NCBI RefSeq assembly: GCF_947251865.1
Contig: NZ_OX366394.1
Span: forward strand, 868,001 to 932,000
DNA from: Wolbachia endosymbiont (group B) of Protocalliphora azurea
GTDB taxonomy: Bacteria > Pseudomonadota > Alphaproteobacteria > Rickettsiales > Anaplasmataceae
Length of the DNA stretch: 64,000 nt
Direction: 5' to 3'
This document shows positions 17,846-25,323 of this stretch, piece by piece; the stretch's first letter is position 1, and every line of letters starts with the position of its first letter. The notes beneath the pieces are model-generated. The model had not been told where the DNA came from. It made no database searches and saw only the letters and a list, made by a program, of their open reading frames with translations. The position numbers and the translations under genes were made by a program.

Positions 17846-19012
17846 ATGAGCAATTTACTTAATAAATATAATACATTTTATTTTATAGCTAGTTCTCTGG
17901 CTACTCTCACGTTACTTACATCTTTAGCGCTTATTAATGTACCTAGTTCTTTAATTCTCGCTTTAGCTGTATTATCTGTTTTGGCTTTTATGATTTTGTA
18001 TAAAATAATTATTGACACTAGTAAAGTGGAGAAGAAATTTGCTCACAAAGAGCGTGAGTTGACTCAAGAAAAGCACAATTTATACGAGGAAGAAAGAAAA
18101 TTTGGTCAAAAAATAGAAACTGAGAGGAAATCTTTTCTTAAAGAAAAAAAATCTTTGGAGGAGAAATTAGAAGCAAAAATGATCCATATAATTGGAATAA
18201 CAGACGAATTAGAAAAAGTAACGAAGGAGAAAGATGAGCTTGCTGCACAAGAAAAAGAACTACTCCATAAAATCTCATATTTGTGTAAACAGTTACAGGA
18301 AAAAGAAGCTAATCTAACTGAGAGGAAAAAACTTATAATCGAATTGAAAAGAAAAATAGACAATGATAAATATGAGGAATTATATAAGGAAGTAGAGAAA
18401 TTATCTAAAGAAAAAGAGGAGTTATCTAAGGAAATAGACAAATTACGTAAAGAGAAACATATACTGTATATGAAAAAAGAAGAATTACATAAAAGAAAAG
18501 AAGAACTTTGTGTGAAATTAGATGAATTACAATGTAAATTTAAAGAAATTGATCAGAAAAATAAAAACTTATCTCAAGAGTTAAAAAGGAAATTTGAAGA
18601 GCTAGATAAAGCAGACGGTTTAATTAAAAATCAATCTTTTGAGTTAGACAGAATAAGACAAGATTGTAATAACGAAGTGAAAAATTTAAGAAATTCACTT
18701 TTAGAGCGAGACAGTCAAATAAAACAACTTCAATATGTGATAGATAAGATAGAAGAATCAATAAGAGAAAATGAAACAATTAAAGATTATAGCAAAAAAA
18801 TAATATTAGGGGAGACTCAGAAAATAAAATTTATATTAGGGCAGCTTGTGCAATTCAAGCCAATGAAAGGTTCCAAAACATCGGAGGAAACGTCTGATTC
18901 TTTACAGGAAGATCTTGGATATGCCAGTCGTTCACCCACTCCGACCAGATTATCGTGTTCAGTGTCTGTACAAAGCATTGCAAGTGGACCAATCCCTGAA
19001 TATGGATTGTAA
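17846..19012 (+). CDS. Membrane-anchored coiled-coil protein
   Basis: 388 aa from the ATG at 17846 (a GTG one codon earlier is possible). Residues about 10-55 form two hydrophobic helices (SSLATLTLLTSLAL, LILALAVLSVLAFMILYKI); residues 60-320 are an almost uninterrupted Lys/Glu coiled coil; the tail has DLGYASRSPTPTR. Its layout suggests an inner-membrane anchor with a long rod in the cytoplasm or envelope. No enzymatic motif. It ends 43 bp before pyrF on the same strand and could share its transcript. Wolbachia often carries such proteins, but I cannot name a family. Confidence 0.75.
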   Translation: MSNLLNKYNTFYFIASSLATLTLLTSLALINVPSSLILALAVLSVLAFMILYKIIIDTSKVEKKFAHKERELTQEKHNLYEEERKFGQKIETERKSFLKEKKSLEEKLEAKMIHIIGITDELEKVTKEKDELAAQEKELLHKISYLCKQLQEKEANLTERKKLIIELKRKIDNDKYEELYKEVEKLSKEKEELSKEIDKLRKEKHILYMKKEELHKRKEELCVKLDELQCKFKEIDQKNKNLSQELKRKFEELDKADGLIKNQSFELDRIRQDCNNEVKNLRNSLLERDSQIKQLQYVIDKIEESIRENETIKDYSKKIILGETQKIKFILGQLVQFKPMKGSKTSEETSDSLQEDLGYASRSPTPTRLSCSVSVQSIASGPIPEYGL

Positions 19013-19055
19013 AATGCAACAATTACTCTTATTATAAAAAAAATTATACAAGATA

Positions 19056-19736
19056 ATGAACCCAATAATATGCGCACTGGATACACAAGATTTGAATGAA
19101 GCCATATCTTGGGCTAATGGTCTGCGTGATAAGGTTGGCATGGTAAAACTTGGGTTAGAATTTTTTGCTGCACATGGTCCTTCTGGAGTGAGAGAAGTTG
19201 CAAAATGCAATGTACCAATTTTTTTAGATCTAAAATTGTATGATATTCCAAACACTGTAGCTAGAACAGTTGAAGCAATAAAAGCTCTAGATGTTGAAAT
19301 GCTAACATTGCATATCAGTGGTGGAACAAAAATGCTTAAAGAAGCACTAAGTATAGTGCAAGGAAAGAAAATAAAGCTAATTGGAGTAACAGTACTAACT
19401 AGTATGGGCAATGAAGATCTGAGTGAACTCGGAGTAGCAAGGGAGGCAAAATCACAGGTAATTTTGCTAGCAAAGCTTGCAAAAAAGATTGGACTACATG
19501 GAGTAGTTTGCTCTGCACTAGAAGCTCAAGAAGTGCGCCAAGAATGTGGTAAAGACTTTAAAATTATTACTCCAGGAATCCGTATGAATCGAGGTCATGA
19601 TGATCAAAAAAGGACAGCAACACCAAAAGAAGCAATAAATTCAGGAGCTGATTATATCGTAATTGGCAGACCCATTACAGAGAGTAGCAATCCCGCAAGT
19701 AGTGCAGAGTTAATATTGAAATCCCTTACTGATTGA
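19056..19736 (+). CDS. pyrF: Orotidine 5'-phosphate decarboxylase
   Basis: 226 aa, the last step of UMP synthesis. It has the N-terminal ICALDT strand, the catalytic D-x-K-x-x-D motif as D58-L-K60-L-Y-D63 inside FLDLKLYDIPNTV, and the C-terminal phosphate-binding GADYIVIGRPIT. A full-length group 1 enzyme. Wolbachia-type repeat DNA starts right behind its stop. Confidence 0.95.
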   Translation: MNPIICALDTQDLNEAISWANGLRDKVGMVKLGLEFFAAHGPSGVREVAKCNVPIFLDLKLYDIPNTVARTVEAIKALDVEMLTLHISGGTKMLKEALSIVQGKKIKLIGVTVLTSMGNEDLSELGVAREAKSQVILLAKLAKKIGLHGVVCSALEAQEVRQECGKDFKIITPGIRMNRGHDDQKRTATPKEAINSGADYIVIGRPITESSNPASSAELILKSLTD

Positions 19737-19744
19737 AGCAGGGC

Positions 19745-19990
19745 AGATAAGGTAGCATAGAGTAAAAGCAACAAACGGTATGTATCCGTTCAGCAGGGTG
19801 GCAAAACAAGGTAGACGAGAAAAGATAACTAAATGGGTCAGTGCTTGACCATTTTTCTTTTTTTTCTGGATTCCAGCGTCACGCACTGGAATGACAGGGC
19901 TGTGAGTGTCATCGAAGTAGCCGATACAGGCCTTTTTCTTCTGTCATCCCAGTGCCCTGAAACTGGGATCCAGTTAAATTTACAGGTATA
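19745..19990. repeat. Wolbachia-type dispersed repeats downstream of pyrF
   Basis: The first part (about 19775-19860: TATCCGTTCAGCAGGGTG, then AAGGTAGACGAGAAAAG and GGTCAGTGCTTGACCATTT) recurs inverted at 27928-28005 and partly at 55205-55250. The second part (19863-19980) is a palindromic unit with CTGGATTCCAG...CTGGGATCCAG ends and TGTCATCCCAGTG inside, related to units at 27814, 35040, 36330 and 55145. No coding content. Confidence 0.75.
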
Positions 19991-20090
19991 AAAGTAATCA
20001 ACGTTTCTGGTGATGATAGAAAAATGGATCCCAGCTTTATACGGCTACGTACTTTATTTGCACATTCTCCTACTCAGTGAAAAAAAGTGC

Positions 20091-20119
20091 TTGACACAAA
20101 AAAATGGATGCTGTATAGT
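20091..20119 (+). promoter_or_regulatory. Strong predicted sigma70 promoter
   Basis: A consensus TTGACA (20091-20096), 17-bp spacer and TATAGT (20114-20119). This is among the best promoter matches in the window. The first thing downstream is not a gene but a hairpin plus T-run. Confidence 0.65.
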
Positions 20120-20125
20120 ACTGAC

Positions 20126-20172
20126 AATTAAGTATAATACTTAGCGTGGTGTAATACTACACTGCTTTTTTT
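20126..20172 (+). ncRNA. Candidate ~47-nt terminated transcript or attenuator
   Basis: The expected transcription start from the promoter at 20091 is near 20126. A small hairpin (AAGTA/TACTT) comes first, then AGCG-(TG bulge)-GTGTA, loop ATAC, TACAC-TGCT at 20143-20166, followed by seven T. This gives a very short terminated RNA, or an attenuator that must be read through to reach the capsid gene 320 bp further on. No known RNA family is recognised. Confidence 0.4.
20143..20172 (+). terminator. Hairpin plus T7, predicted intrinsic terminator
   Basis: A stem of 9 pairs (one G-U, one 2-nt bulge) closing a 4-nt loop, followed directly by T7 (20166-20172). It is a standard rho-independent layout, only about 20 nt after the predicted start of transcription. 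Confidence 0.55.
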
Positions 20173-20260
20173 ACTTCAACAAGTAATCATTATCATTTTT
20201 CTCCCGTTACCAAGCAGCTTACGTTCATTTGTATCTACCATGAAGCCAATGCTAGAATCC

Positions 20261-20402
20261 AGAAAAAAGACCGGTGAATGGCAGGTACGAGCATTATACG
20301 TCACAGTTGTATGAACGTTGTTTACCATGAGGGCGCCTCCCAGCACTGGTTGTAAACAAGCGTTTGAGTTATACTAAGCTGCCATTCACCGGTCTTTTTT
20401 CT
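20261..20402. repeat. 142-bp palindromic element with perfect 24-bp arms
   Basis: The arms at 20261-20284 and 20379-20402 are exact reverse complements (core GACCGGTGAATGGCAG). Inside, ACGTTGTTTAC pairs with GTAAACAAGCGT (one bulge) and GAGG-GCG-CCTC forms the tip, so the whole unit folds on itself. It resembles the palindromic elements known from Rickettsiales, although I cannot match a named class. It sits 94 bp upstream of the capsid start and would dominate the structure of that mRNA leader. Confidence 0.8.
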
Positions 20403-20495
20403 GAATGCAGGTTGCATGACAACGCTGAGATTACTGATAAAGATTACCTTCAAATTACAATAACTATTCTAATTTTATTTTTAAAGGAGGCTATT

Positions 20496-21659
20496 ATGTC
20501 ACTTACTGATATCGCTCACCGTGTTAATGAACTTGCTTCATCATGGGAGCAATTTAAACTAATAAATGATCGTAAACTAAAAGAAATCGAAAGCAAAGGG
20601 CCTGAGCAGCTATGCAAGATAAATAGTAATATTGATAATTGCAAAGAGCGCTTAGATTTTATTGAAACCTCAGCTCAACGCCCAGAGATTAGCACAGATT
20701 TTAATACAGGTGATAAATATTTTTCTGATTATATTCGCAAAGGAATGGAAAACAGGTTATCACACAAAACCCTAAGTGGAGATGACAATGATATTGGAGG
20801 GTATTTAGTTACTCCTCATATTGTAAAACGCATAAACAAGCGTATAGCTGATTCATCTCCAATGCGGCAGATATGTTCCAAGCAAAAAATCTCTACTGAA
20901 ACATTGGATTATATTATAGAAGATTGTGACCGTGCTGGTGCAGGTTGGAGTGGTGAAGTCGTAGAGGACGAAGATGGTGGCTATAAATCCAAGTATGATT
21001 TTGCACAAGACACAAGTACACCTAAAATTCAAAAGATTTCCATCACAACTTATGAGCTCTATGCTCAGCCGCAAATATCACAAAAATTGCTCGATGATGC
21101 ATTTGTCAATGTTGAAAGTTGGCTTGTAGAAAAGGTTGCCGAAACTTTCAGTAAGAAGGAGAATGAAGCCTTTATTAAAGGTGATGGCACTTTTCAGCCT
21201 AAAGGAATTTTAACTTACGAAAATGGAAATGGTCATAATAAGATAGAGCAAATTAAAGCTGATAAGCTAGACAGCGACGCCATAATGATATTGTACTACT
21301 CTCTAAATGAACATTACTCTAAAAATGCATCATTTTTGATGAACAGGAGTACGTTAAAGGACGTGAGGCTACTAAAATCTGAAACAGGTCAGTATCTTTG
21401 GCAGCCGAGTTTATCGCTTGAAATACCAGATACTTTGATGGGAATACCAGTATATCAATCTGCTGATATGCCACCTACAATGATTGCAGTAGCGGATTTC
21501 AAACAAGCTTATAAGATCGTGGATAACAGAGGAATGAGAATATTGAGAGACCCTTATACAAACAAACCTTATGTTAGATTTTTTGTTACTAAGCGTGTTG
21601 GCGGGGAAGTTGTCAACACCAGCGCTATTAAATTGTTGAAAATTGCAAGCAAGTACTAA
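20496..21659 (+). CDS. HK97-family major capsid protein (GTA g5 / phage-like)
   Basis: 387 aa. The ATG at 20496 is chosen because AGGAGG lies 5 bp upstream; a longer in-frame start at 20364 would lie in the palindromic element. The N-terminal ~100 residues are a helical scaffold-like region (delta domain); the body carries HK97-fold landmarks: GGYLVTP, ISITTYELYAQPQISQKLLDDA, FIKGDGTFQPKGIL, GIPVYQSADMP and VRFFVTKRVGGEVVN. It would form the icosahedral shell. No terminase, portal or protease lies beside it. Homologues of GTA g6, g8 and g9 occur 13 kb away, so it may be the g5 of a scattered gene transfer agent cluster rather than a WO phage gene (WO capsids are not of this type as far as I know). 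Confidence 0.88.
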   Translation: MSLTDIAHRVNELASSWEQFKLINDRKLKEIESKGPEQLCKINSNIDNCKERLDFIETSAQRPEISTDFNTGDKYFSDYIRKGMENRLSHKTLSGDDNDIGGYLVTPHIVKRINKRIADSSPMRQICSKQKISTETLDYIIEDCDRAGAGWSGEVVEDEDGGYKSKYDFAQDTSTPKIQKISITTYELYAQPQISQKLLDDAFVNVESWLVEKVAETFSKKENEAFIKGDGTFQPKGILTYENGNGHNKIEQIKADKLDSDAIMILYYSLNEHYSKNASFLMNRSTLKDVRLLKSETGQYLWQPSLSLEIPDTLMGIPVYQSADMPPTMIAVADFKQAYKIVDNRGMRILRDPYTNKPYVRFFVTKRVGGEVVNTSAIKLLKIASKY

Positions 21660-21674
21660 AATTTTTATGAAATA

Positions 21675-21705
21675 GTTGACATATTATACTTTTTATATAA
21701 TAATT
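21675..21705 (+). promoter_or_regulatory. Predicted promoter for the first tandem paralogue
   Basis: TTGACA near 21677 is followed by an AT-rich spacer and overlapping TATAAT/TAATAAT boxes about 14-17 bp later. The -35/-10 layout is similar to those before the other two paralogues, but the TTTTCTCC palindrome seen at 22410 is missing here. Confidence 0.5.
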
Positions 21706-21733
21706 AAATTATTATTAATTTAAGGAGTAAAAT

Positions 21734-22351
21734 ATATTAAAAAAAATAAAAAACTTTTTTCAGTCGATTGCAGGAAAAATTTCATCAGGCTGGAATAGCA
21801 TTAAAAACTTGTGGTCTAGTAAACCGCAAAAAAATAGTGTAATTGAACTAGTGAAGGGTGAATCCAATCATTGGGGTGTTATTAAAGAAAATGGTAATAA
21901 GCAGTTAGTACTGCATACAAACAAAAAGAATATACCAGGAATTATGGATTGGAGAAATATTAATTGTGAAGATCCATCAAAATATTGTGTATATGTCAAA
22001 TATGACAAAGCTATATTCAAAATTGCTTACAGCCAACCTGTTGCCACGAACGATAATTCGGTATCCTTTATAGTGGACTCGGTAGATGATGGTAAAACTT
22101 CGTCTTGTGAATTAGAAGGAATGAAAAAGATGTTGGGTTTAAATAGTAAGCGTACAGTTGGTACTATAGATCAAATATCTCAGAAACCTGAAGTTGCAAG
22201 TTCTACATCTAAAGTGCCTGCAAGTGATAGCAAGGTACTAAGCTCAGAAGAACCTAGTAAGTTCATAAATAATCCATCTGAAAAACAACTTATGAAGTCA
22301 AAACTTAAAGAACAACTTATGAAGTCAAAACTTATTATACCAACTCTCTAA
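21734..22351 (+). pseudogene. First member of a tandem paralogue family, start codon changed to ATA
   Basis: By alignment with the third paralogue (ATG TGG GAA AGT ATA AAA AAC) this copy has ATA at 21734 where the start should be, behind a preserved AAGGAG. The next usable start is TTG at 21809, giving 180 aa without the amphipathic N-terminus. It carries a single copy of the family domain, ending in the characteristic KKMLGL segment, then a Ser/Lys-rich tail with a duplicated QLMKSKLKE motif. A terminator follows. It may be weakly expressed from ATA or TTG, or dead. Function unknown. Confidence 0.6.
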
Positions 22352-22371
22352 AGAGTATCTTTTCTTCACAA

Positions 22372-22400
22372 AAGAGCACCTCCTTTGGTGCTCTTGTTTT
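22372..22400 (+). terminator. Intrinsic terminator after the first paralogue
   Basis: AAGAGCACC (22372-22380), loop TCCTTT, GGTGCTCTT (22387-22395), then GTTTTCTTT. A perfect 9-bp stem, nearly the same as the ones at 24218 and 25124. Confidence 0.85.
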
Positions 22401-22409
22401 CTTTATAAG

Positions 22410-22457
22410 TTTTCTCCATAGGAGAAAATTGACAAGTTAAATTTTATATGTAATAAT
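22410..22457 (+). promoter_or_regulatory. Palindrome plus promoter of the second paralogue
   Basis: TTTTCTCC-ATA-GGAGAAAA (22410-22428), a perfect 8-bp palindrome, abuts TTGACA (22429-22434); a TAATAAT -10 follows 16 bp later. An exact copy of palindrome plus TTGAC occurs at 25163. Its position against the -35 box suits an operator or activator site. Confidence 0.55.
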
Positions 22458-22483
22458 TAAGTAAATTCATTAAGGAGTAAAGT

Positions 22484-24205
22484 ATGTGGAAAAGTATACA
22501 AAAGCTTTTTAAGTGGATTGCTGATCATACGGGAATTTCGTGGATTACAAAAAAAGTTTCATCAGGTTGGAATTGGTTGTTTAGTAGTAAAGCAAATGCT
22601 GCTCAAAAAAGTACATCACCAGAAAGACCTTTAGGTGAGAATGTAAATAAAAGTAATACGTTGCCAAAAACTCTAGATGGTAATCAACTAATACTGCCAA
22701 AGCAGATAGATAGACCCAAAGTTTGTCTTGAAGTTATCGATGGTGAACTACTATTAACTATGATAAATAAAAATTATAAAATCCTTGAAGAGAAACATAA
22801 GAATCCATGTCAATATAATGAATTTCATGCATTTGTAAGATGTGAAAGTGGAGATTTTCATATTACCGGCCCTTATCTCTCACAGAAAAGTATAGGTGGT
22901 GAGAGGAAGTCTGTGTCAATAACTTCAGTAAAGAAACAAATTGATGAAGGTTCTGTATTAAGTAATCCATTAGAAATGATACGTGTGTTGGGCTTAGGTG
23001 AAAACAAAGAGTTCGTTAAAGTGGATAAGATAAATTACAAGCCATTAAAAACAAAAAAAACATCAGTAGTAGGTGAACTTGAATTTGAAGGGAATAACTT
23101 TTGGTTAAATTTGGAAGAGTGTATAAACATTAAGGATTATAAAGATAGTTTAACCAAGGACGCATATCATCCTAAGTTTCTTGTATATCTAAAGTGTAAT
23201 AAAGGAGAATATTGCATTACTGGTAGGAGTGTTAATTCTCCTGAGTATGTTAAACATTTAATTGTAGAATCAATAATAAAGAAGAACAAAGATGGGAAGT
23301 ATATCGATGGCGATAAAATATTAGTTGAATATGATATTGAGCATGTGAAAAAAATGTTAGGATTGGAAAATGGTGTAACAAATGTTAAAGTAGATAGTAT
23401 ATCTAATCAGCCGTTTGGAGTTAAAACACCCACTACTATGGCACAACAAATGGTTAACAATACAACTATTGATCAACTAACACCATTGGCAGTAACAAGA
23501 GAATCTTCTACTATCAACATTTTTAACGGAAACTTAGAACTACGTCTTGCAGATGATATTCAACAAAATCTAGAGGATTATAAGCATCCAAGAAACAAAG
23601 GTAAATATCGTATGAAAATACACTGCAATAAAAATGATTTTAATATTAATTTTAGTAAAAGAGATAACGATGATGGTTCCGTATCTCTAATTATTAATAT
23701 ACTACAAAAAGATAAACTCCAACTTTTTCATGTATGGCAAATGAAAAAGTCCTTAGGCTTCAAGAAAGGTTCAACATTTGTTGTAATAGATTCTATTGAA
23801 AGTTTTAAAGCGCCAACAAATAATGGCGTGCCAAGTTCAGAAACTACTAGTCTGGAAGCAAAGAACGCTAACTGTAATAAATCTCTATTAGTTAATGCAC
23901 ATAAAGAAAAAGATGAGCATAATACTGATGCTAGTCACAAGATAATACAACAAGAGGTTAATAATGAGGATAATGAACAAGAGAAGTTTTATGATGCAGA
24001 AAAGGAATTAGATGGTGATTTTCATGATGCATTTTTTATTCCAGAAGAAGCAAGATTGAAGTTTTCTCAAGAATTATCTAACTACTTATCAAAAGCAAGA
24101 AGCTCAGAAATAAGAAGATTGCTTTGCGATGAAGTAGTACCAAATTCGTTACTTATTCGACTAATAGTTGAAGAAAAGCTTGCGAGTAATAATTGTTCTT
24201 GCTAG
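22484..24205 (+). CDS. Second tandem paralogue: three-domain protein of unknown family
   Basis: 573 aa with AAGGAG before the ATG. Residues 1-40 are a Trp-rich amphipathic segment (MWKSIQKLFKWIADHTGISW, then SSGWNWLFSSKANAAQ), nearly identical to the third paralogue. Three diverged copies of a ~110-aa domain follow (about 70-185, 190-310, 340-440). Each starts with a short strand, has YxxKxxCxxxxxxI in the middle and ends with (K/R)xLGLxxxxxxVxVDxI. The last 120 residues are acidic with a helical end and CSC. No known motif. Possibly a membrane-associated, host-facing protein; that is inference. It has its own promoter and terminator. Confidence 0.75.
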   Translation: MWKSIQKLFKWIADHTGISWITKKVSSGWNWLFSSKANAAQKSTSPERPLGENVNKSNTLPKTLDGNQLILPKQIDRPKVCLEVIDGELLLTMINKNYKILEEKHKNPCQYNEFHAFVRCESGDFHITGPYLSQKSIGGERKSVSITSVKKQIDEGSVLSNPLEMIRVLGLGENKEFVKVDKINYKPLKTKKTSVVGELEFEGNNFWLNLEECINIKDYKDSLTKDAYHPKFLVYLKCNKGEYCITGRSVNSPEYVKHLIVESIIKKNKDGKYIDGDKILVEYDIEHVKKMLGLENGVTNVKVDSISNQPFGVKTPTTMAQQMVNNTTIDQLTPLAVTRESSTINIFNGNLELRLADDIQQNLEDYKHPRNKGKYRMKIHCNKNDFNINFSKRDNDDGSVSLIINILQKDKLQLFHVWQMKKSLGFKKGSTFVVIDSIESFKAPTNNGVPSSETTSLEAKNANCNKSLLVNAHKEKDEHNTDASHKIIQQEVNNEDNEQEKFYDAEKELDGDFHDAFFIPEEARLKFSQELSNYLSKARSSEIRRLLCDEVVPNSLLIRLIVEEKLASNNCSC

Positions 24206-24217
24206 TTAATTTCATAA

Positions 24218-24247
24218 AAGAGCATCTTCTTTGTTGCTCTTTTTTTC
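24218..24247 (+). terminator. Intrinsic terminator after the second paralogue
   Basis: AAGAGCA (24218-24224) pairs with TGCTCTT (24235-24241), followed by a T-run. It is a slightly diverged version of the terminator behind the other two paralogues. Confidence 0.8.
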
Positions 24248-24273
24248 TTTATAAGTTTTATTCATAGGGAAAA

Positions 24274-24301
24274 TTGACAAATTAAATTTTATATATAATA
24301 A
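24274..24301 (+). promoter_or_regulatory. Promoter of the third paralogue
   Basis: TTGACA (24274-24279), 16-bp AT spacer, TAATAA (24296-24301). The palindrome upstream has decayed here (TTTTATTCATAGGGAAAA), so if it is an operator this copy may be regulated differently. Confidence 0.5.
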
Positions 24302-24328
24302 TTAAATTATTAATTTAAGGAGTAAAGT

Positions 24329-25108
24329 ATGTGGGAAAGTATAAAAAACTTTTTTCAGTCGATTGCTTATCGTACAGGAATCTCATGGATTACAAAAAAA
24401 GTTTCATCAGGTTGGAATTGGTTATTTAGCAGTAAAGCAAATGCTGCTCAAAAAAATATATCACCAAAGAGACCTTCAGATGAGAATGTAAATAAAAGTC
24501 CAACTGTTAGCACCCCTATGCAAAATGAGACTGAAGAATCTGTATCTAAAACAGATATAAACGTCGAGCCAGCAGAAAATTTTCCAGAAAGATTAAATGA
24601 TGAACCTAAAGCGGTAGGTGAGATTAAATTTGAGGATAACCAATTCTTTCTTTCATTAAAGAAACCTTTAGCAGAAGGAGAGTATAAAAATCTCAATTGT
24701 CTCAGTGCTAAATCTAGTTTATTGAAAAAACTACTTGTATATGTAAAGTGCGGTAAAAATGAATATAAAATCGTTGGTAATGATACGGGCTTTAGTGAGA
24801 TCAAAAATGTACTTATAGAAGAAGTAACAAAAAAGAATGAAAATGGCGAGTATTTAAATCTTAATAAAATTAAGAGTAAAAAAGATAACGCCTACAATAT
24901 AAAAGAAATGTTAGGATTGAAAGATGATGTAACAGAGATTAAAGTAGATAGTATTATATCTAATCAGCCGTTTGAAGGTACAGCGTTGGATAAGCATAAT
25001 CCTATTGCGGCACAACAAGATGAAAAAGGTACAAAACCAAGTCCAACAGTTGAAGTGCCAGAAGCACAAATATCTAATCCGATCAAAGTAAGAAACGGTT
25101 ATTATTAA
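24329..25108 (+). CDS. Third tandem paralogue: single-domain member
   Basis: 259 aa with AAGGAG 8 bp before the ATG. The first 50 residues copy the Trp-rich amphipathic head of the second paralogue; one family domain follows (about 90-215; FLSLKKPLAEGEY..., KKLLVYVKCGKNEYKIVG, KEMLGLKDDVTEIKVDSI), then a Pro/Thr tail. The domain is closest to domain 2 of its neighbour. Tandem duplication with unequal domain gain or loss explains the set. Function unknown. Confidence 0.75.
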   Translation: MWESIKNFFQSIAYRTGISWITKKVSSGWNWLFSSKANAAQKNISPKRPSDENVNKSPTVSTPMQNETEESVSKTDINVEPAENFPERLNDEPKAVGEIKFEDNQFFLSLKKPLAEGEYKNLNCLSAKSSLLKKLLVYVKCGKNEYKIVGNDTGFSEIKNVLIEEVTKKNENGEYLNLNKIKSKKDNAYNIKEMLGLKDDVTEIKVDSIISNQPFEGTALDKHNPIAAQQDEKGTKPSPTVEVPEAQISNPIKVRNGYY

Positions 25109-25123
25109 AACAAACCCTTCACA

Positions 25124-25154
25124 AAAGAGCACCTCCTTTGGTGCTCTTTTTTTC
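25124..25154 (+). terminator. Intrinsic terminator after the third paralogue
   Basis: AAAGAGCACC (25124-25133), loop TCCTTT, GGTGCTCTTT (25140-25149), then TTTT. A perfect 10-bp stem. Confidence 0.87.
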
Positions 25155-25162
25155 TTTATAAG

Positions 25163-25186
25163 TTTTCTCCATAGGAGAAAATTGAC
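25163..25186 (+). promoter_or_regulatory. Vestigial copy of the paralogue-family palindrome and -35 box
   Basis: TTTTCTCC-ATA-GGAGAAAA followed by TTGAC, identical to 22410-22433, but no family gene follows; the next gene is dapB, 137 bp on. Either a fourth paralogue was lost, leaving its control region, or the site now serves dapB-pstB. Confidence 0.5.
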
Positions 25187-25323
25187 TAATTACAATTTTT
25201 CGTATCAATTTTCAATAGATTCATCGATGTATAGCTATAGTTTTATCAGTGTAAGGCTAAATATGCTAAGCTTATAAAGATGACAAAGCTTCAAAAAAAG
25301 CCTAACATAGTGGAAAAAGCTTT

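Noticed and set aside
20364..20495. 44-codon upstream extension of the capsid frame
   Set aside because: Starts at TTG inside the palindromic element; the ATG at 20496 has a consensus AGGAGG at ideal distance and matches capsid proteins.
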